Below, piece after piece: positions 32,601 to 45,115 of a stretch of DNA of 64,000 nt. The position numbers and the translations under genes are program-made. Source of the DNA: Staphylotrichum longicolle (taxonomy: Eukaryota; Ascomycota; Sordariomycetes; Sordariales; Chaetomiaceae); NCBI GenBank assembly GCA_019096155.1, contig JAHCVI010000003.1, positions 3,286,001 through 3,350,000 on the forward strand, in the 5' to 3' direction. Position 1 is the first letter of the stretch. The number at the start of each line of letters is the position of its first letter. Below the pieces are notes generated by a model, which had not been told where the DNA came from, searched no databases, and was given only the letters and a program-made list of their open reading frames with translations.

Positions 32601-34681
32601 ACCGACGGACCTTGTGCCCGAGGGCATCGTGGCACCGAGTCACAGGGCTTGGAAGGTGAGCTGCGAAACCCACGACATTCTGAACTACAGTCTCAGCGCG
32701 TGGGCAAAATCCCGGACTATGATTAAACTCCGCGAGGATCAACCTGTCGTGGAGGCAGAGGTGCTCTCCGTCCGCCGCAACCTCCTGGACGACAACATTG
32801 GGGACGATGACCTGGAGCCGAAGCCGTGCCGCATCATACTCGAGCCCCTGAGGATCTCACCGGTAAGCCAGGACCATCCAAACTCACAGCTCACAGTACT
32901 GACGGACCACAGTTGCCGGTAGACGTCGTCACCATGATCTACAACTTCCCAGCAATCATACACCGCATCGACTCGAACCTCGTCGCCCTCGACGCCTGCA
33001 AGATCCTTGGTCTCGACGTGCGCCCGGAGCTCGCACTCGAGGCCTTCACCAAGGACAGCGACAACAGCGATGAGCACGACGCCGAAAAGATCAACTTCCA
33101 GAGCGGCATGGGCAACAACTACGAACGGCTGGAATTTCTCGGGGACACGTTCCTCAAGATGGCCACCACCATCTCCATCTTCACCCTCATTCCGGACAAG
33201 GCCGAGTTCGAGTACCACGTCGAACGCATGCTCCTCCTCTGCAACCGCAACCTCTTCAACAACGCGCTCGAGCTCAAACTCGAAGAGCACATCCGCTCCA
33301 TGGCGTTCGACCGCCGCAGCTGGTACCCGGAGGGGCTCACCCTCAAGCGCGGCAAGCGCAAGGACCTCGCGCGGCAGCACGTCCTCGCCGACAAGACCAT
33401 CGCCGACGTCTGCGAGGCCCTCATCGGCGCCGCCTACCTCACCTGCCAGGACGCGGCCGCCGCGGGCTCCAACAACAACTTTGACCTCGCCGTCCGGGCC
33501 GTCGCCCTCTTCGTCAAGGACGACACGAAGCACCCCATGCGCGCCTACGCCGACTACTACGCCGCCTACGCCCCGCCGGCCTGGCAGACGGCGCCCTGCA
33601 ACTCGACCCAGACCGACATGGCCGCCCGGTTCGCGTCCCGCATGGGCTACGTCTTCGCGCACCCGCGCCTGCTGCGCTCCGCGTTCCAGCACCCGACCTA
33701 CCCGTCCGTGTACGAGAGGCTGCCGTCGTACCAGCGCCTCGAGTTCCTCGGCGACGCGCTGCTCGACATGGCCTGCGTCGAGTTTTTGTTCCGGCGGTTC
33801 CCCGGCGCCGACCCGCAGTGGCTGACGGAGCACAAGATGGCCATGGTGTCGAACCAGTTCCTGGGCTGCCTCGCCGTGTATCTGGAGTTCCACCGCGCCA
33901 TGGCGTACTGCTCGCCCGCGATCCAGCGCGAGGTGGCCGAGTATGTGGCCGAGATCGAGGAGGCGCTGCGGGGGGCTAGGGAGGAGGCTGCTGCTGCCTC
34001 CGCCGCCTCCGCCGCCGCTGACGCCGTGACAAGCGGTGGTGGTGGTGGTGGTGGTGACGGTGGTGGGGAAAGGCCGGAGGCGCCGGAGGGGCTGAAGGGG
34101 AGGGGGAGTTTAGGCGCGACTTTTGGGTGCGCTGCTCGCGGCCGCCCAAGTGCCTACCGGACGTCGTCGAGGCGTACGTGGGCGCCGTGTTTGTGGACAG
34201 CGGGTACGACTTTGGGCGGGTGCGGGCCTTCTTTGCGGAGCACGTCCGGCCGTGGTTCGAGGACATGCGGCTGTACGACACGTTCGCGAACAAGCACCCG
34301 GTCACGTTCCTGGCGGGCGTCATGCAGAACCGGCTGAGGTGCAGCGAGTGGAGGCTGCTGGTCAAGGAGCTTCCGGCGACGGCTGTTGGAGGGGGTGGTG
34401 ATGGTGATGGTGATGAGGGGGTGGCGGCGGTCGGCGGGTTGATGATGGGCACGCCGCAGGTGGTGTGCGCGGTGCGGGTGCATGGGCTGACGCTGGCGCA
34501 CGCCGTGGCCGCGAGCAGTCGCTACGGCAAGATTGCGGCCGCGAAGCAGGCGATCAAGGTGCTGGAGACGTTGGAGGTTGGAGAGTTTAGGAGGAAGTAT
34601 GGCTGTGCATGCGTGGTGGGGGAGGGGCAGGAGGGACAGGAGGGGCATGATCATGAAATTGACCATGGCTCGGCGATTTAA
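29649..34681 (+). CDS. dcl1: Dicer-like protein 1
   Basis: Proposed exons are 29649..29978, 30004..30103, 30164..31236, 31288..32862 and 32913..34681, about 1615 residues. The domains are an acidic N-terminus with KPRKISERKRADNAAF; an SF2 helicase with TGSGKTLIA (about 143) and FDEAHH (about 256) and a C half with VAEEGLDIPDCNVIIRYD and QSRGRARQ; a Dicer dimerisation domain; a weak PAZ-like region; RNase IIIa (ERLEFLGDTFLK, about 1097); RNase IIIb (QRLEFLGDALLDM, about 1299, and VVEAYVGAVFVDSG); and a C-terminal dsRBD (VHGLTLAHAVAASSRYGKIAA). It resembles the DCL1 (Neurospora sms-3) rather than the DCL2 clade. Two oddities are a frame change at 29979-30003, fitting only a 25-nt GC-AG intron or an indel, and one missing G near 34097-34100 in a Gly/Ala insertion. 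Confidence 0.94.
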
Positions 34682-37540
34682 GAGCGTGGCGGTTTCAGGT
34701 GGCATCTCCATACATGGTCCGGATCTGGCGTTCTAGGAGTTCTCCGGATCGAGTGCAGTGCATCTCTCAGGTTTTCTGATTCTAGCTAAGCGCTGAGTTT
34801 TTTCTGAAGAAGACGTACCTACGAAGGAGACACGAAATTCATAGACTGCCTCCCCGGGATACAAGTGAGCTGCGGTGTCTCTGCAGGATCGTGAGCCCTC
34901 TCCCTTATTTTATAATAACGACTTCGAGTTCAGACCGCAGATGTCTTCATCTCTGCTCCGTGTTGCTACAGGATCAAACAGGAGTCTCGAAGTTGGTCCG
35001 TTGGGTTTGGCGCCGGATCTCCAAATATGCATATGCATGGAGCTTTCTACGAGTGCACACTATACATTCGGAGGGTGTGGTGGGGGTGTTGGCGAGATTG
35101 GAAAGACGCAGGGATGCTACCTCATTGTCAGATATGCAAACGGTGGCCGGATATCCGGGAATGGTTGGTGAAAATTGGGATCTGAATACCTCATCTCAAG
35201 CTGTGTGGTCGAGATGTCGAGATGTCGAGATGCTTGAGAAGTGTAGTCGAGTCAAGAGTTGTGGAATGTCAGCACACGTGGAGAGCGACAGTTCTAGTGC
35301 AGATTACACACGGGTCGCTGCCGAGACATCATGTTAGACAACCACGGCGTCGGAGAATGAGGTCGTGGCTCATGACTGCTTGACCCGGGAAGCAGCAGCT
35401 GTACCCAGAATCGAGGCTTCCCTTGCCTTCAGGCAGCACTGCCGGTGTCGTTGCCCATCACCTGAGTCGACCCACAATGGAACTTGAGATTGCCGTTGGC
35501 ATGGCACCCGTCGTCCAGCCTGGGCTTTTGGTTGAGGCAATGAGGAGAGCACAGACACTCGGCACCTGCCTGCGAATAAATTGCGACGGGAGCAGTACCG
35601 TGGCGAGCCTTCCCGTGCCGCCCACGGTTTGGAAAATCCGAGCTTTGCATCTGCACTTCTTTCCCTTCAGTTATTGAGAAAGGCCGACTTGTTGGTCCCG
35701 TCACCAGGACTAGGTTGTAAACGCAGTAATTTGAACCCACCACTGATATTGTCACCGGCGTTTGGCTCGCTGATCGTATTCTGCAGCGCGTAAGTGGATT
35801 CCCGCTGTCGTCCTCGCCGAGTTAGAGTGTGGTGCAGTCGGACGGAGAAGTTTTTCCGTGCGATTTTGCCGAACGTCTCACAGCTCCCGACTGCTCGCGG
35901 TTGCTCCTCCGAGATTACGCCATCGGATGACGGCTACTGTTGGCATGTATGACCGTTCGTGGCAGCAGTTGATGGAATGTATGCAGAGACATTTCTCAAA
36001 AACGCCTCCCAAAAGGCTCGGAACGAGATCGCAGCAGAAAGATCCCCGCGATCGACAGCCAGGGCCTCATGAGCCGGTGGGGCAGCTAATCCCTGCCCCT
36101 GAACAACGCCATCTCCTGCCAAGAAGCGCCCGCCCTGTCCAGACCCACACGATCGGGGATGCCATTCTCTTTTCGAAGAAGCAAAAAATTGTGGACCTGC
36201 CAGATGCAACAAGACGGAGCAGCAGGAGAAAAAAAGCAAGGCGGAGATCCATCTTCCAGTGGTTCCATCAACAGATAACCGATGAATGGATGATGGTGCC
36301 GAGGCATCGCCTTCCTCGACAACTGCAGCTCGTCGCAATAAACTCGCCGGGAGAAGGGGGTTTTCGGACTGGCAGCTGCCCGTGTCTTCGCACCGAAATT
36401 TCCAGCGTCCTTCGATGCACGTCGTCGAAACTGCCAACCACACACGGGCACTCGAGTCTGTCATGCTGCATCATGACACGAAAGGAGTAGCGCCGAAACA
36501 CGTTCAGACCTTCCAAATGCAACTCAACCCCGCCGCCTGCAGACCGGACGCAGTGCACGGACAGACTGGACTTCTCCAAGGCCATCGCCCCAATTGAAGC
36601 CATTGAAGGCCAGTCCCGTCTGGGGTGGCTTGCCCCCGCTAGAGACGTCCAAGGACGCCATCCATGTGTCTATCCGGGAAAACGGCCCTCCCAACTTGGC
36701 CTTGCTCGAGCCTCGTCATGTCCATGCGCCCTCCCGTTCTTGTGCCCCGTTCGCACGCTTTCGTGTCCCCGTTCCCCAAATCAGAGCCACCCCTGACACC
36801 TCACCCGTGGGCCTGCAGATGCAGACGCAGACGCCCTGCGCTGCGGTTGGCCCCTCACGAAAGGCCCGCGAAGCCCGCGGAGGCGACGGATGCAGAAGCT
36901 CTGCTTGAGCGAGCCAATTACCCGTACTTGGGGCATACGAGTCCCAGGCCCGCCCTCTGTTCTCCGCTTGCCTTCTTCTCAATGTTATCGAGACTGGCCC
37001 TCTGTTTGATGCGTGACCACTCGCTCCTCCGTTGGGGATGATGACCCGATAAACCGGGGTCCGCTCCCCGTCAAACAATGACGCCGGCGTGCATATCCCG
37101 GCTCCGAGGGTTCGTTACGTACCAAAGTACCAACAGGGAAGGGCACGCCTCCCGCTCAGGGGTCTCCAGGCTTGTGCCACCCCAAGCTCCAGTCCAGATG
37201 CAGTCAGATGGATGCCGAGCCCAACCCACACCGTCTTCAAGTGCACCCATCCCCTCGGACTACCGTCCCGCCTATTTCTAGTCTTGCTGGTCTATCCTTG
37301 CTTCACGGGGGAATCCAACGAGACCTCGCCTCTCCCCCGCGTCTCCCTTTTCTACCCAATCCTCCCCCGTTACATCGTCGACCACCCTACTTCGTTCCCA
37401 ATTCTCGCCCTCTTTGCGAGTGTGTCCGTATGCTGTTCTTCCTGAAGCCCAGTGGTCCTTGAGCCACAGGACGTCGGCCAAGCAAGTCCCATTGACCATC
37501 CGTTGGCCATTCAGCAATTGTTGATGGCGGGCGGACCACA
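34682..37540. other. Intergenic, 2.9 kb, no supported gene
   Basis: Largest gap in the window. A 210-codon open frame at 35858-36490 is Arg/Ser-rich without recognisable domains. A (GTCGAGAT)3 repeat lies at 35208-35231. The last 250 bp are CT-rich, like a fungal 5' leader for the gene at 37541. Confidence 0.4.
35208..35231 (+). repeat. (GTCGAGAT)3 tandem repeat
   Basis: Three perfect 8-bp units in intergenic sequence. Confidence 0.9.
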
Positions 37541-40500
37541 ATGGGTCTCTTCAGCTTCTTCTCTAGGAAACCTGGGATAAGGGCCAAGTCGGGCGCCTCT
37601 CTTAGAGCCCAGCCTTATGAAACTGCCACGGCCGGACCTCTCCCCACTCGAGGTGAATGACGCCCATTGAATAGCCCCCCCAAGACTTCCGCCCGCCGCT
37701 TACACTGCACAGGTGGATACCCAATAACCAACAGTGGCCCGACTATCGCCGACACTCTCCCCAGCGGGCGCTCAGGCTTCAGCGAGTCGCGGTCCTCCTT
37801 GGAGACGGCTTCGGAAGATGATCAGCCGGCACCTGCCCCGGGAATCCCTCGATGCCGAGAGGAGGGCGTCGACAGGCCAAGCACGGCCCCAAACTCCCGC
37901 CCGACAAGCACCATCTTCGCCAGCGGCAACCCGCTGCTGAAGAGGAACGGTCAAAAACAACAGCCCCCACTCTCGTTCCGCATGACGAGACCCGAGACTC
38001 CTGTCCGAAGCTCCCGGCCCGGCTCGCGAAGTTCCATGAGCACTATGACAACCGCATTTCCTCGCACCTCGGGACAATCTCGCGCCAACTCAATGCGGAG
38101 CGACGGTGGCAGGGCGTTCAAGGATATTCTGGACGCCCAGTCCGAGATCAAGCCCGCTGACTTTAGGACACGAGTGCAGGCGGCCGGCGCCAGAGACTAT
38201 GGTGAGGACGTGGCAGAACGGAACATGGGGCAGAACGGCGTTGACCTCGACGCCACTCATGTGCGGGCTTTCTACGCCCAGTCTGAGGGCATCCACGGAC
38301 CTCGGAGGAGGGCCTCGCTTATGGAAACCGGGTCGAGGGCAGGCAGAGCCGGCGTTCGCAGAAGATCGCTTCTTTCGATCCAGCACACACCTCCTAGGCA
38401 CCCAATGCCGCCGAGCCCAAAGCGGAACGGCACGAGGGATCTGGGACGGCGGCGGTCCGTCAACACATATATGCCTCTCGACTATGGAGGCGAGAACTTG
38501 CTGCCGAGGTCAGACCGGGACACACTCGCCGCTCTCCCTCCACGAGTTTGCGGTCCGGGGGCAAAACAGTTGGACTTTGGGTTCTCGGCACTCGGGCTGG
38601 CCGCACCAAGCGCAGCCCACGCCCTGGAGACAGCGCCGGCGCCTATCGTCCGTACCACAAGGCGGCCCCGTGATTCTGTCGTGCTAGCAAAGCAGAGGGT
38701 GCTAGAGACAACCGCGGAGGATGCTATTGGTGAGGAGAGTTTCGCCCTCTGGTCGGCTACTCGTTCCCACCGCTCATCCACCGTCAATTCTGCACCCTCC
38801 CTTCCTCGCAGACACCACAGCGTAAATGTGTTGCGTTCACCCCTTTCGTCTTCTGCTCTCGGCCGGGACGCCAATGCTCATGTTACGCCATTGTCCCATC
38901 CCCCCAAGACGGGGCTCCATGGCGGCATAGAAGAGGAACCCGAAAGTCCAGCACGCCCCGCCACGGCGCACCATTCATCCGTCCGAAGCTTTCCCTTGGT
39001 TCCAACAAGGCCAGCAGCTACCACGGCCCATGTCACTCTACCAGACGATGAAAGCCTAGGGTACCCTCCGCCAATTCGAACCCGCAGCATGCGCGGATGG
39101 TCCGCGTCCTCCGAGACGCCCACCGCGCCGGAGAGCATCGCGGCCACCAGCATCACAACCACCACCAGCACATTCCACCGGCCTCCCTCCCTCCACACGG
39201 CAGACACCTCCGTCGACCTCAGCATCGGCGCCGGCTCTCCCCAACTCAAACACTCCCGCTCCTTCTCCCGCCCCGGCTCCGCCGTCCACGACGCCAGCTC
39301 CGATTACGACACGGACGAGCACACGCAAGAGGTCAGACTCCGGGATGCAGAAGGCGCCCACCGCCTCACGCGCCCCATCTCGGAATTCAACATTGACGAC
39401 TACCTCTCCTCTTCCTCCTCCCGTTCCGAAGACGACGACGGCGACGGCGACAACGACGATCTACACCACCCCCCCCTCAACCCTAACAACAAAATCTCAA
39501 CCACCACCGACACGGCGGTGCATCACAACCTCCTCCTCCCGCCCGAACTGCAGCAGCAGACCACAACAACTACGACTACAAATCCGGAAATGGACGAAAG
39601 CCACGACCGCGACCATTTCAACATCGACGACTACCTCTCCTCCGACGCCGCGTCCATGACCACGCCCAACCGCCGGCCGACGGCCGAGGGCGAGGAGGAG
39701 CTGCTGTTCGACGACGGCGGCGGGTTCGGGTTCGGCGCCGGCGGCGAGGTCGGGCTGCCCGGGCTGGGCGAGGCGCTACCTTTCCCGCTGCCCTTGGTGG
39801 AGCAGGGAGGAGGAGGAGGGGGAGGGTTGCGAGACGGGGATGGGGAGGGGGAGGGGAGGGGGAGGGTGACGTGGCGGGCATGGTGCGAGCCTCGGTGAGG
39901 AATTCGATCTCCATGTCTGCTGTTGGCCTGGGGCGCGGCGGGAGAGGAGCCGTGATGAGTCGGGGATGGGCGGCGGTGTGCGGCCTAGCACGGCGGGGTA
40001 TGATTGGGGCGCGGCGGGAAGGGGAGGGTACTGGGGTGAGGGGGCTGACGTGGGGAGGGGCGCGGACGGGAGGAAGAATGGACAGGCGCGGGAGGAGGGA
40101 TGGCACCGCGCGACGCGCATGCGGCGGCAATACGTCCTGGACACGGCTGCGGACGACGAGTCCGAGTCCGAATTTGATTCGGATTGGGGGGGAGAAGGCG
40201 GGGTTGGTGGTCGTCGTCGTCGACACCTGCACGGCCAGCCTGACGGGCGACCTCGGACTGCACATATGGACGCCGACTCCGACGAGGACGGCTACGAAGC
40301 CGACTTTGTCGACGACGACGACGACTACGACCAGGAGCGGCAGACTCGCCGGCGGAACGGGAACAGGCAGACCGAGAGGCTGTCTGCCCTGTGTCGGTTG
40401 GAGGGCAGGGAGGACGAGGCCCGTCGACAACTTTCGCAACAGAACGGCGATCTCGAGGACAAGGTCACGGCCGCTGTCAGGCTGAGGAAGGAGGCCAAGC

Positions 40501-40621
40501 GGGCGAGGCGGCTTGCCGGGCAGCCTTCCCCGGCCATGCTGCGGCGGAAGGCGTCGGGGATTCGGCGGATGGGACGAGCATGCCGGTGCCGGTGTTGCAT
40601 ATCGACGGCGCAGCGGTGTGA
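37541..40621 (+). CDS. Ser/Arg-rich protein of unknown function with duplicated FNIDDYLSS motif; three frame breaks
   Basis: Exon 1, 37541..37652, encodes MGLFSFFSRKPGIRAKSGAS. A 60-nt phase-1 intron (gtgaat ... gcacag) leads to exon 2, 37713..40621. The protein is long, Ser/Thr/Pro/Arg-rich and mostly disordered. The motif FNIDDYLSS occurs twice, near 39388 and 39617, and RRPTAEGEEELLF follows. The frame then breaks three times, each needing one more base, near 39853-39856, 39930-39933 and 40556-40559. It continues with GMGGGVRPSTAGYDWG, MRRQYVLDTAADDESESEFD, a Lys/Arg/Glu helical part (LEDKVTAAVRLRKEAKRARR) and the end GTSMPVPVLHIDGAAV. Corrected length is 1007 residues. I know no domain. 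Relatives beginning MGL(F/L)SFFSRK seem to occur in related fungi (memory only). Confidence 0.8.
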
Positions 40622-41145
40622 GCGGAGGCGAAGGGAGGGAGGGAGAGATGATGATGACGATCATTACCTGCGCATTTGGGAAATTTTCCTTTGTTTGGAA
40701 GGGGGCATCGGAGTCACTGTCATTTCACACGGCGTCTTGAGGGGTTACATGGGGCTCGGCCGTCTTGTGCTGAGGTCTTGGATGCCTGTAGCAATCCACA
40801 GGGATGGGACGGGCTACAACGGATCGGATGGCTACAGGATACATGGATTTGATACCCCCGGCGACCATGCCACCTCGAAGAAGTGGACTTTGAGACGATG
40901 GGCCCATACAAACGGTCCTAGACATTTTGAGCATCTACCAGTCTGCAATACACTTTTCTTATTGTTGTATGCAATCTCCATCTCCATTGTGAGGGCTGAC
41001 TCCTAAACGTGGGGCGGAATCCATTGAACGCTGTGTCGCAATGCTAAGGCTTGTCCTTCTCCTCCGCTCGTCCCTTTGACTATGCTGGGCAGCTCACCGA
41101 CATCGATACACCCTCAAACCCACCTTCCCAGTCTTTTTCACCCCA
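40622..41145. other. Intergenic between convergent 3' ends
   Basis: A 524-bp gap between the Ser-rich gene and the UCH gene. It carries only 3' flanking sequence; nothing is recognised. Confidence 0.4.
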
Positions 41146-41885
41146 TCAATCCAAGCTCCCCGCCAGCGCAACGCAACTAAACCTCAGATCCGCCGCCTCC
41201 CTCTCCAAAAACTTGAGCGGCCCCAGCGCCAACGCCTTGTCGCTCAGCACGTCCTCTCCGTCCTCCAGATCCCCCCTCCGCAGCGGGCCCTTCCTCCTCC
41301 CGTCCATCTCCCACAGGCCGCCATCCTTCCCCTTCACAAAACACACGTAGTGCAGGTCCACGTCGTCCCGCGCGTCCGGCGCCGTCGTGTCCCCCCGCTC
41401 CGCCACGCCGGCGTGCGCCCGCGCGAGCGCCTCGTCCCGCTCCAGCAGGCGCGCCCGCTCCTCCGGCCCCAGCGGCACCGCGGCGGCGATCAGCCTCTCC
41501 AGCTCGGTCCCCTCGCCGACGAACCCGCGCGCCTCGCCGTTGGACGCGGCGTGCAGCAGGCCGATGAGCCCGCACGCGTTGCGGATCGTCTGGCGGTACC
41601 AGACGACGGGCTCGCGGTCGCCCTTGCCGGCGTAGGCCGGCTGCAGGGCGTCCTCGGCCAGGCGGGGGGACTCGTAGGCGGCCGAGACGGGGAAGACGAG
41701 GAGGAGGGCCAGGGCCGGGCGGGGGATGAAGGAGAGGAGGGAGGGGTCGGTGAGGGAGTAGACGTCGTGGATGGCCAGGGCCGGGGAGAGGCCGAGCTGG
41801 TGGAGGAGGGTGGTCAGGACGTCGGGGTTGGCTTCGAGGGGGATGAAGGCCGGGGCTGTGGAGGGGGGTCGGTCGGGGCGGACAT
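41146..41885 (-). CDS. yuh1: Ubiquitin C-terminal hydrolase, peptidase C12 (UCH-L3/Yuh1 type); one frame break near the start
   Basis: After a start at 41885 (MSAPTDP) and a C6 run on the coding strand (41863-41868), the conserved frame reads APAFIPLEANPDVLTTLL and LGLSPALAIHDVYSLTD, then the active-site segment QTIRNACGLIGLLHAASN (nucleophilic Cys). Next come a variable crossover-loop region, the catalytic His in DVDLHYVCFVKG and the Asp in WEMDGRRKGP, ending FSCVALAGSLD. One extra C in the run joins the start to the rest, giving 741 nt and 246 residues, close to UCH-L3 at 230. No ATG occurs in the conserved frame for over 120 codons, which supports the start plus correction. The enzyme removes small adducts from ubiquitin C termini and processes ubiquitin-like precursors. 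No intron is needed. Confidence 0.88.
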
Positions 41886-42702
41886 TTTTATTTTTTGGTT
41901 TTGCTGATGGAGGTGAGATGTCGCGTTCGGATTTATGGGGGAGACGCGGCCAGGCGCTTGACGGGCGGTTGCCTGGTGGTGGGAGGGAGGTTCAGCAGTG
42001 CTGAACGCGGGGTAGGGTCTGGCTTTTGTTGGCTTGGACTCAGAGAGCGGAGGTTGTTAGGCAAGCTGCTCAAATGACTGGAACTTTGTGGCGTCGTCGA
42101 CACGGTAGTTGAGTTTGGTCGGGTAAATCCTTCCCCAGAGTAAAGTACAGTAATTAGAGGTCTGGAAGGAACAAAGAGCACCACTGTTTGCTGGGCTGGT
42201 TAGGTGGGGAAAGAGCTGTTGGAGCTCGACTCCCCGAGAAAGATGACCTCATCAGGGTTAGTTACATGGAACATTCCTTCGTTTGCATGTGACAGGGGGG
42301 TTAGGGTTCGGGTACTGTGCCTGTTTTGTTGACTTCTGTGTAGGTCGAGTTTGCGATGAATTCTGTTCGATGATCATGAGAGTATGCCGGGCGAACTCTG
42401 GCCAAAACAGCAGCTTGTCGTTTTCGAACCTTCAAGACCGCTGAAGATGGGTCGTTGTCACCGCCAGCATCTTTCGACAATGGACGAAAGCCGGACGCGA
42501 AATAGGTGATTGAACATTGTATTTTGAGATTATCCCAACTCCGCAGTCCCGTATATACCACGCGAGGCGCTTTTCATATGCAACACCTCTATCATACAAC
42601 CCAGGCCGCAACCCCCGATGCCACAGATCAAGGCCCCAAAATATACACACACACACGACCCCCTTCTACCAGATGGTATCATACAACGTCTAGTTCGTAC
42701 AC
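41886..42702. other. Intergenic, UCH promoter and SUV3 3' flank
   Basis: An 817-bp gap. The 42200-42660 part is AT-richer, as expected for flanks. No gene or RNA is recognised. Confidence 0.4.
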
Positions 42703-45115
42703 TCACGCCTGCACACCAACCGTCGTTCCCTTCTCACGCTTCCCCTTCCCCTTCCCTTTGGGCACCGTCACAGCAGCCGCAACATCATCCACCTCGCCTT
42801 CAAACAACGGCTCGTCCCCCTCCTGGTTCCACTGCCCGACACCCTCGTCATGCGGCGTGAGCAGCTCCTCCTCCTCGGGCCCGAGCAGGCTCCTCTCCTT
42901 CTCCTCCACCATGGCGGCCATCTTGCGCATGCGCTGCCGCCGCTGCTGCTGCTGGGCGGGCACAAAGTTGAGCTGCTCGAGGTGGTCGGCGATACGGCCC
43001 TCGACGATCGACTTGACCTTGAACGCGAGGGCTTGGCTCTGGAAGACGCCCTGGTAGCGGTAGCTCAGCCAGAGGTACGTGGTGATGGTCTGGTGCAGCG
43101 ATTCGAGGCGGTGGAGGTAGTGGGGCTGCTCGGCCCTGGTCTGGGGGCGGAGCTCGTCGAGGACGTCGAGGTCGATGATGTCGAAGTCGAGGAGATGGCC
43201 CGAGCCGAGCTCGGCGACGCACTGCGCGAACGCCTGGAGCGAGAGCACCTGCTTGTGATCGCGCAGGTTGACGGGCACGTTGAGGAAGACGCAGCGGTCC
43301 GAGATGCTGAGGTCGAAGGGCTTGATGATCTCGGCAATGTCGAGAGCGGTGCTGAAGTCGCACAGGTGGAACTGCGGGGAGAGACGGCTCATCTCGCGCA
43401 GGCGGGCGAGAACGAAGCTGATGGGGGTGCGCGGGGGGAAGTATGAGGCGAAGCGCTCGATGACGGAAGACGGGGGCATGATGCCAGCGCTGAGAAGCGG
43501 GGGCGCTTCTTTTGCGAGCGATTGAGAGACAAGGCCGAGGTCCTCGTCCTCCAGCGACGTGACGAGACCCGGTAACGGCTTGGATGTGTCCCCGCTCATC
43601 TCTTGCGCGGCGGTCCTGAAACGGCCGGCACGGCCTCCGATCTGTTTGATCTCGGGCACGCTGAGCTGGCGGAACCCGATGCCGTCAAACTTGTAGCTCG
43701 ACTCGAAGATGACGCGCTTGACTTCGAGGTTCAGCCCCATGCCGATGGCGTCGCTCGCGACCAGGTAGTCGTAGTCGTTGTTCGGGTCGTTGAACAGGGC
43801 GGCCTGCTTGGCGCGCGTCTCGGGCGGCAGACTGCCGTAGACGATGGCGCAGCGGCGGCCCGTCGCCTGCTCGATGCCGGCCTTGAGCTGGTGGAGGCTG
43901 ACCTTGGAAAAGGCGACGACCGCGTCTCCCTTGCGGAGATTGCTGAAGTCGCCCTTCAGACTCTCCTTCATGCTTTCGAGCGGGTTGAGACGCTGGTAGC
44001 GGTGCACGACGCACTTGTCTCCGATCCTGGCGCACAGGTCCTCGATGAGCGGCACCACCCTGTCCTCGCCGCAGAGATGGACCTCTTTGGCCTGGACGCC
44101 GAGGAAGGCCTGTGTCCAGGCCCAGCCGCGCTCGTCGTTGGCAATCATCTGGATCTCGTCGATGACGGCGACGTCGACCTTGACGTTGAGCGGGGTCATC
44201 TCGACGGTGCAGCTGTGGAACCAGAGGTCGCTGTCGGGCGGGATGCGCATCTCTTCGCCCGTGACCAGGGCGCAGGGCTTGCCCTTGGCGGTGAAGCGGC
44301 TCCAGGTCTCGTGGGCCAGCAGGCGCAGGGGCCCGGCGTAGACGCCGGTGCGGGCGTTCTCGAGGGCCTTGAGGGCGTTGTACGTCTTGCCTGAGTTGGT
44401 GGGGCCGACGTGGAGGTGGATGGTGCGCTGCATGGTACGCGTGGCAGGGAACCACTCGGGGGGGAAGCGCAGGTCGGCGAGGGCGACGTGCAGCTCGTTG
44501 ACAGCCTTGGGGAAGCGCGAGCGCATCAGGAAGGTCTGGAAGGCGTACTTGAGCTCGCGGGCGAGGCCGACCGTGTCGAGGCGGATGAAGGCGTTGCGCA
44601 GGTTCCAGAAGAGCGGGTTGTCCTGGCGGCTCGTCTTGGCGCTGTCCATGGCCAGGTCGAAGGCCTTGGTCAGCACCGTCCTGAACAGGGCGATCTCGCG
44701 GTCCAGCTGGCTCTGGCCGGTGACGCCGAAGGAGCGCCATTCGTCCTGGTTATGGGCCCAGCTCCCCATCGACTCGACGACGTTGTTGTACCGCGACTCA
44801 ACCAGGTTCCGGAAGAGCTGGTAGTTGCGCTTGACCACGAACTTGGGCTGTCGTGAGACAGCCGGCCCGGCTGTGACCTGCTGGAGGCTGGTGCGCACAT
44901 CCTTGGGGTTGACATGGCGGATGATGTTGATGGAGGGCTTCTGGAGGACGGGGCACAAGTCAGCAGGTGCGGGATACAGAGGGAGAGACATCAAGAGGGA
45001 GCGGACGCACAGGGGCCCGCGCCGGGGTCTGGATTGACTGAAAGCGTCGCCATTGGCAAACCACCTGGACTGCGCGTTTGGGTTGTTTCCGGGCGGTCCC
45101 GAGCAGTGAGTTCAT
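42703..45115 (-). CDS. suv3: Mitochondrial ATP-dependent RNA helicase SUV3
   Basis: Exon 1, 45115..45011, encodes a basic presequence (MNSLLGTARKQPKRAVQVVC...RRFQSIQ). A 70-nt intron (gtgcgt ... cctccag) leads to exon 2, 44940..42703; the total is 780 residues. The SF2 motifs are GPTNSGKTYNAL (about 214), DEIQMIAN (about 296), SDAIGMGLNL and QIGGRAGRF; the C-terminal SUV3-type region follows. SUV3 unwinds RNA for the mitochondrial degradosome together with the RNase II-type Dss1. The last 70 residues are Lys/Glu/Asp-rich. It is divergent from the VAMP7-type gene over 452 bp. An in-frame ATG inside the intron (44994) would give a form lacking the presequence. Confidence 0.96.

Noticed and set aside
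33960..34125. Intron in the Gly/Ala insertion of DCL1
   Set aside because: Candidate GT donors in the GGT repeats are in the wrong phase for the tttag acceptor; one missing G fits better.
35858..36490. 210-codon plus-strand frame in the 2.9-kb gap
   Set aside because: Arg/Ser-rich with no motif, and overlapped by equally long frames on the other strand.
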